The notes under the pieces are model-generated. The model was not told the DNA's origin, ran no database searches, and saw nothing but the letters and a program-made list of their open reading frames with translations. The position numbers were made by a program, and so were the translations under genes. Below are positions 3,832 to 5,830 of a DNA stretch of 5,830 nucleotides, piece after piece. Where the stretch lies: contig NVUU01000006.1 of NCBI GenBank assembly GCA_002402025.1, positions 4,512 through 10,341 of the forward strand, written 5' to 3'. The DNA is from Candidatus Aerophobota bacterium (GTDB taxonomy: Bacteria; Chlamydiota; Chlamydiia; Chlamydiales; GCA-2402025). Position 1 is the stretch's first letter; each line of letters starts with the position of its first letter.

Positions 3832-5830
3832 TCTCTTTAGAACTTTCTGCTTGAATGTTTTCAATTCTTTGAACTACGACAAGGATGTCATCAACTTTTA
3901 GGTTCACAAGCCTTACGCCTTGCGTTGATCTACCCATTACTCGAACATCTTCCATACGGATACGCAGTGTTTGTCCATGGTTCGACATCATAACAACACT
4001 ATCAAAATCTGTTACTTTGATCGCACAAACAACATGACCGTTACGCTTACTTGTAATGATTGAGCGCACTCCAACACCACCTCTGTTTGTTTGTCTGAAA
4101 TGATCAACCTTTGATCGTTTACCATATCCATGTTCACAAACAACAAGAAGTGTCTCATGTTCGCCCTTTACAACTTCACAAGAAACAACTTTATCAGTAT
4201 TTCCTTTAAGCGATACTCCACGAACTCCACGAGCAACTCTTCCAACTGTTCTCACCTGAGATTGATCAAAGCGAACTGCCATGCCATTTTTTGTGAAAAG
4301 CATGATTTGCTCTTCATCATGGACGATTCTTGCTTCCATCACTGCATCACCATCATCGATGTTGATTGCAAAAACACCTTTCTTTCTAGGAGAGCTGAAA
4401 GCACTTAGAGCTGTTTTCTTCACAACACCTTTCTTTGTCGCAAGAAGAATATAAGCATTTTTTTCTTCGAAAGATTTTACTCTTAAGATCGCAGCAACCT
4501 GTTCATCTTTGCTAACGCCATCAAGGAAGTTAATAATCGGTTTACCTTTGGAACGTCTACCAGCTTCTGTGATTTGCCATACTTTCAACCAGTAACATCT
4601 TCCATAACTTGTAAAGATCATAAGATTATCGTGAGTCGATGCCACATAGATATCTTTGAGCTGATCTGACTCTTTCTTCATATCCATTCCAATGACACCT
4701 TGCCCGCCCCTTCTTTGATCTCGGAAGGAATCAATTGGCATACGCTTGATGTAGTCATCGGAAGAAACCGCAATTAAAACAGGTTCATTAGGAATCAAAT
4801 CTTCCATCTGAAACTCGCCTTCTGCAGCCGTAATTCTAGTCTTTCTCTCTGATTTTTCGTGCTTCCGTACTTCATCAAGTTCTTCTTTGATGATGTCTCG
4901 AACAAGACCTTCGCTATCAAGAATCGATTTTAAATGCTTGATTTTCGCTTGCAGCTCTTTGTACTCGTTTTCGATCTTCTCTCTTTCAAGACCTGTAAGT
5001 TGATATAGTCTTAGCTCAAGAACTGCAGTTGCCTGTTTCTCTGACAATGTAAAACGTTCAATAAGCTGCTTTTTCGCAATGTCTTTGGTATCACTCGCTC
5101 TGATTAGCCTTACAACTTCATCAAGATGGTCAAGTGCTTTTAAATACCCTTCTAAAACGTGAGCTCTTGTTTCTGCTTTTTTAAGCTCATAACGAGCGCG
5201 TCTTCTTACAACTTCAATTCTATGTTCAAGCCATGAGCTGATCATCTGCTTGATGGTCATCGTTCTTGGAAGGCCTTTATCAAGAGCTAGCATGATACAG
5301 CCAAAAGTCACTTGCATATCAGTGTACTTATAAAGCTGATTGATGATCACATCAGGGATCTCACCACGTTTAAGATCAAGTGAGATACGCATGCCGTCTT
5401 TGTCAGACTCATCTCTAATATCTGAGATGCCAGTAATCGTTTTCTCATTGATAAGATCTGCTATCTTCTCAATAAGTCTTGATTTGTTCACATTGTAGGG
5501 AATTTCATCAATGATCAGACGCAGTCTATCATTGTCTTCTCTATCTTCTGTGTGTATCAAACCTCTTAAAGTAAGTTTTCCTCTTCCTGTATGATAAGCT
5601 TCTTTGATCCCTCTATATCCACAGATCACGCCTCCTGTTGGAAAATCGGGAGCTGGCATCACTTCCATGATCTCATCAATTGTCGTTTCTGGATTGTCAA
5701 TAATAAGTAGAGTTGCAGCGATAAGCTCACTTAGGTTGTGAGGAGGTATATTTGTTGCCATACCAACGGCGATACCGGAAGAACCATTGCAAATAAGATT
5801 CGGAAATTTTGACGGAAATACAGTTGGTTC
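3812..5830 (-). CDS. gyrA: DNA gyrase subunit A, 5' end beyond right edge
   Basis: GyrA cuts and rejoins DNA in the A2B2 gyrase that introduces negative supercoils. The visible 672 residues begin at EPTVFPSKFPNL and include NGSSGIAVGMATNIPPHN (about 15-32), so the open frame continues past the in-frame ATG at 5761, which is internal. The missing N-terminus (about 150 residues by family comparison) would carry the catalytic Tyr and the quinolone-resistance region. A long helical arm runs from HRIEVVRRRARYEL (203) to about 303. The C-terminal pinwheel follows with six blade-like repeats ending in GRSTQGVRLVNL. The GyrA box is QRRGGQG (372-378, bases 4697-4717), with Gln at the position of the E. 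coli Lys. Its presence separates GyrA from ParC. The tail is charged (SSKEIEKKDA). This is the first visible gene of the gyrA-tmk-holB operon, and gyrB may lie upstream as in Chlamydia. Confidence 0.97.
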   Translation of the reverse strand, partial: EPTVFPSKFPNLICNGSSGIAVGMATNIPPHNLSELIAATLLIIDNPETTIDEIMEVMPAPDFPTGGVICGYRGIKEAYHTGRGKLTLRGLIHTEDREDNDRLRLIIDEIPYNVNKSRLIEKIADLINEKTITGISDIRDESDKDGMRISLDLKRGEIPDVIINQLYKYTDMQVTFGCIMLALDKGLPRTMTIKQMISSWLEHRIEVVRRRARYELKKAETRAHVLEGYLKALDHLDEVVRLIRASDTKDIAKKQLIERFTLSEKQATAVLELRLYQLTGLEREKIENEYKELQAKIKHLKSILDSEGLVRDIIKEELDEVRKHEKSERKTRITAAEGEFQMEDLIPNEPVLIAVSSDDYIKRMPIDSFRDQRRGGQGVIGMDMKKESDQLKDIYVASTHDNLMIFTSYGRCYWLKVWQITEAGRRSKGKPIINFLDGVSKDEQVAAILRVKSFEEKNAYILLATKKGVVKKTALSAFSSPRKKGVFAINIDDGDAVMEARIVHDEEQIMLFTKNGMAVRFDQSQVRTVGRVARGVRGVSLKGNTDKVVSCEVVKGEHETLLVVCEHGYGKRSKVDHFRQTNRGGVGVRSIITSKRNGHVVCAIKVTDFDSVVMMSNHGQTLRIRMEDVRVMGRSTQGVRLVNLKVDDILVVVQRIENIQAESSKEIEKKDA

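Noticed and set aside
4130..4408. Plus-strand open frame opposite the gyrA C-terminal domain
   Set aside because: It is antisense to clearly conserved GyrA blades, and its Asn/Ser/Cys-rich composition is typical of a shadow frame.
5759..5761. ATG at 5761 as the start of gyrA
   Set aside because: The frame stays open to the window edge with conserved GyrA sequence upstream (PNLICNGSSGIAVG), so this Met is internal.

Overview
This window looks like chromosomal DNA from a low-GC bacterium. My best guess is the Chlamydiae, probably an environmental (amoeba-associated) chlamydia-like lineage. The main support is the tightly overlapping order gyrA-tmk-holB(delta'). As I recall, this order also occurs in Chlamydia (CT189-CT188-CT187 in C. 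trachomatis). The thymidylate kinase also resembles chlamydial Tmk around its P-loop and in the stretch before the DRF motif. The taxonomic call is inference from memory, and no database search was possible.

Layout from left to right. Positions 1-300 (minus) hold the first 100 codons of an iron-type superoxide dismutase that runs off the left edge. A 150-bp divergent spacer separates it from gloA (plus), a nickel-type glyoxalase I with all four metal ligands. A 22-bp perfect palindrome lies inside the gloA coding sequence. The gloA stop overlaps, tail to tail, the end of a 150-codon orphan gene (minus) with a faint GNAT-like C-terminal end. A roughly 200-bp divergent spacer follows, then a putative lipoprotein of unknown function (plus). 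The lipoprotein gene overlaps the end of holB tail to tail by 27 bp. The rest of the window, to the right edge, is the minus-strand operon gyrA (5' end missing), tmk and holB.

How the genes work together. gyrA, tmk and holB form a DNA-replication operon: supercoiling control, dTTP precursor synthesis and the clamp-loader delta' subunit. Each gene overlaps the next, so translational coupling is likely. sodB and gloA form a divergent stress-defence pair that detoxifies superoxide and methylglyoxal. The two genes between them and the operon are orphans.

No mobile element, CRISPR array, tRNA or rRNA is visible, and I see no clear novel multi-gene system. The observations most worth checking are the 22-bp palindrome in gloA, the forced TTG start of tmk, the zinc-less delta' with a degenerate P-loop, the two orphan genes, and tiny leader ORFs that overlap both orphan starts.
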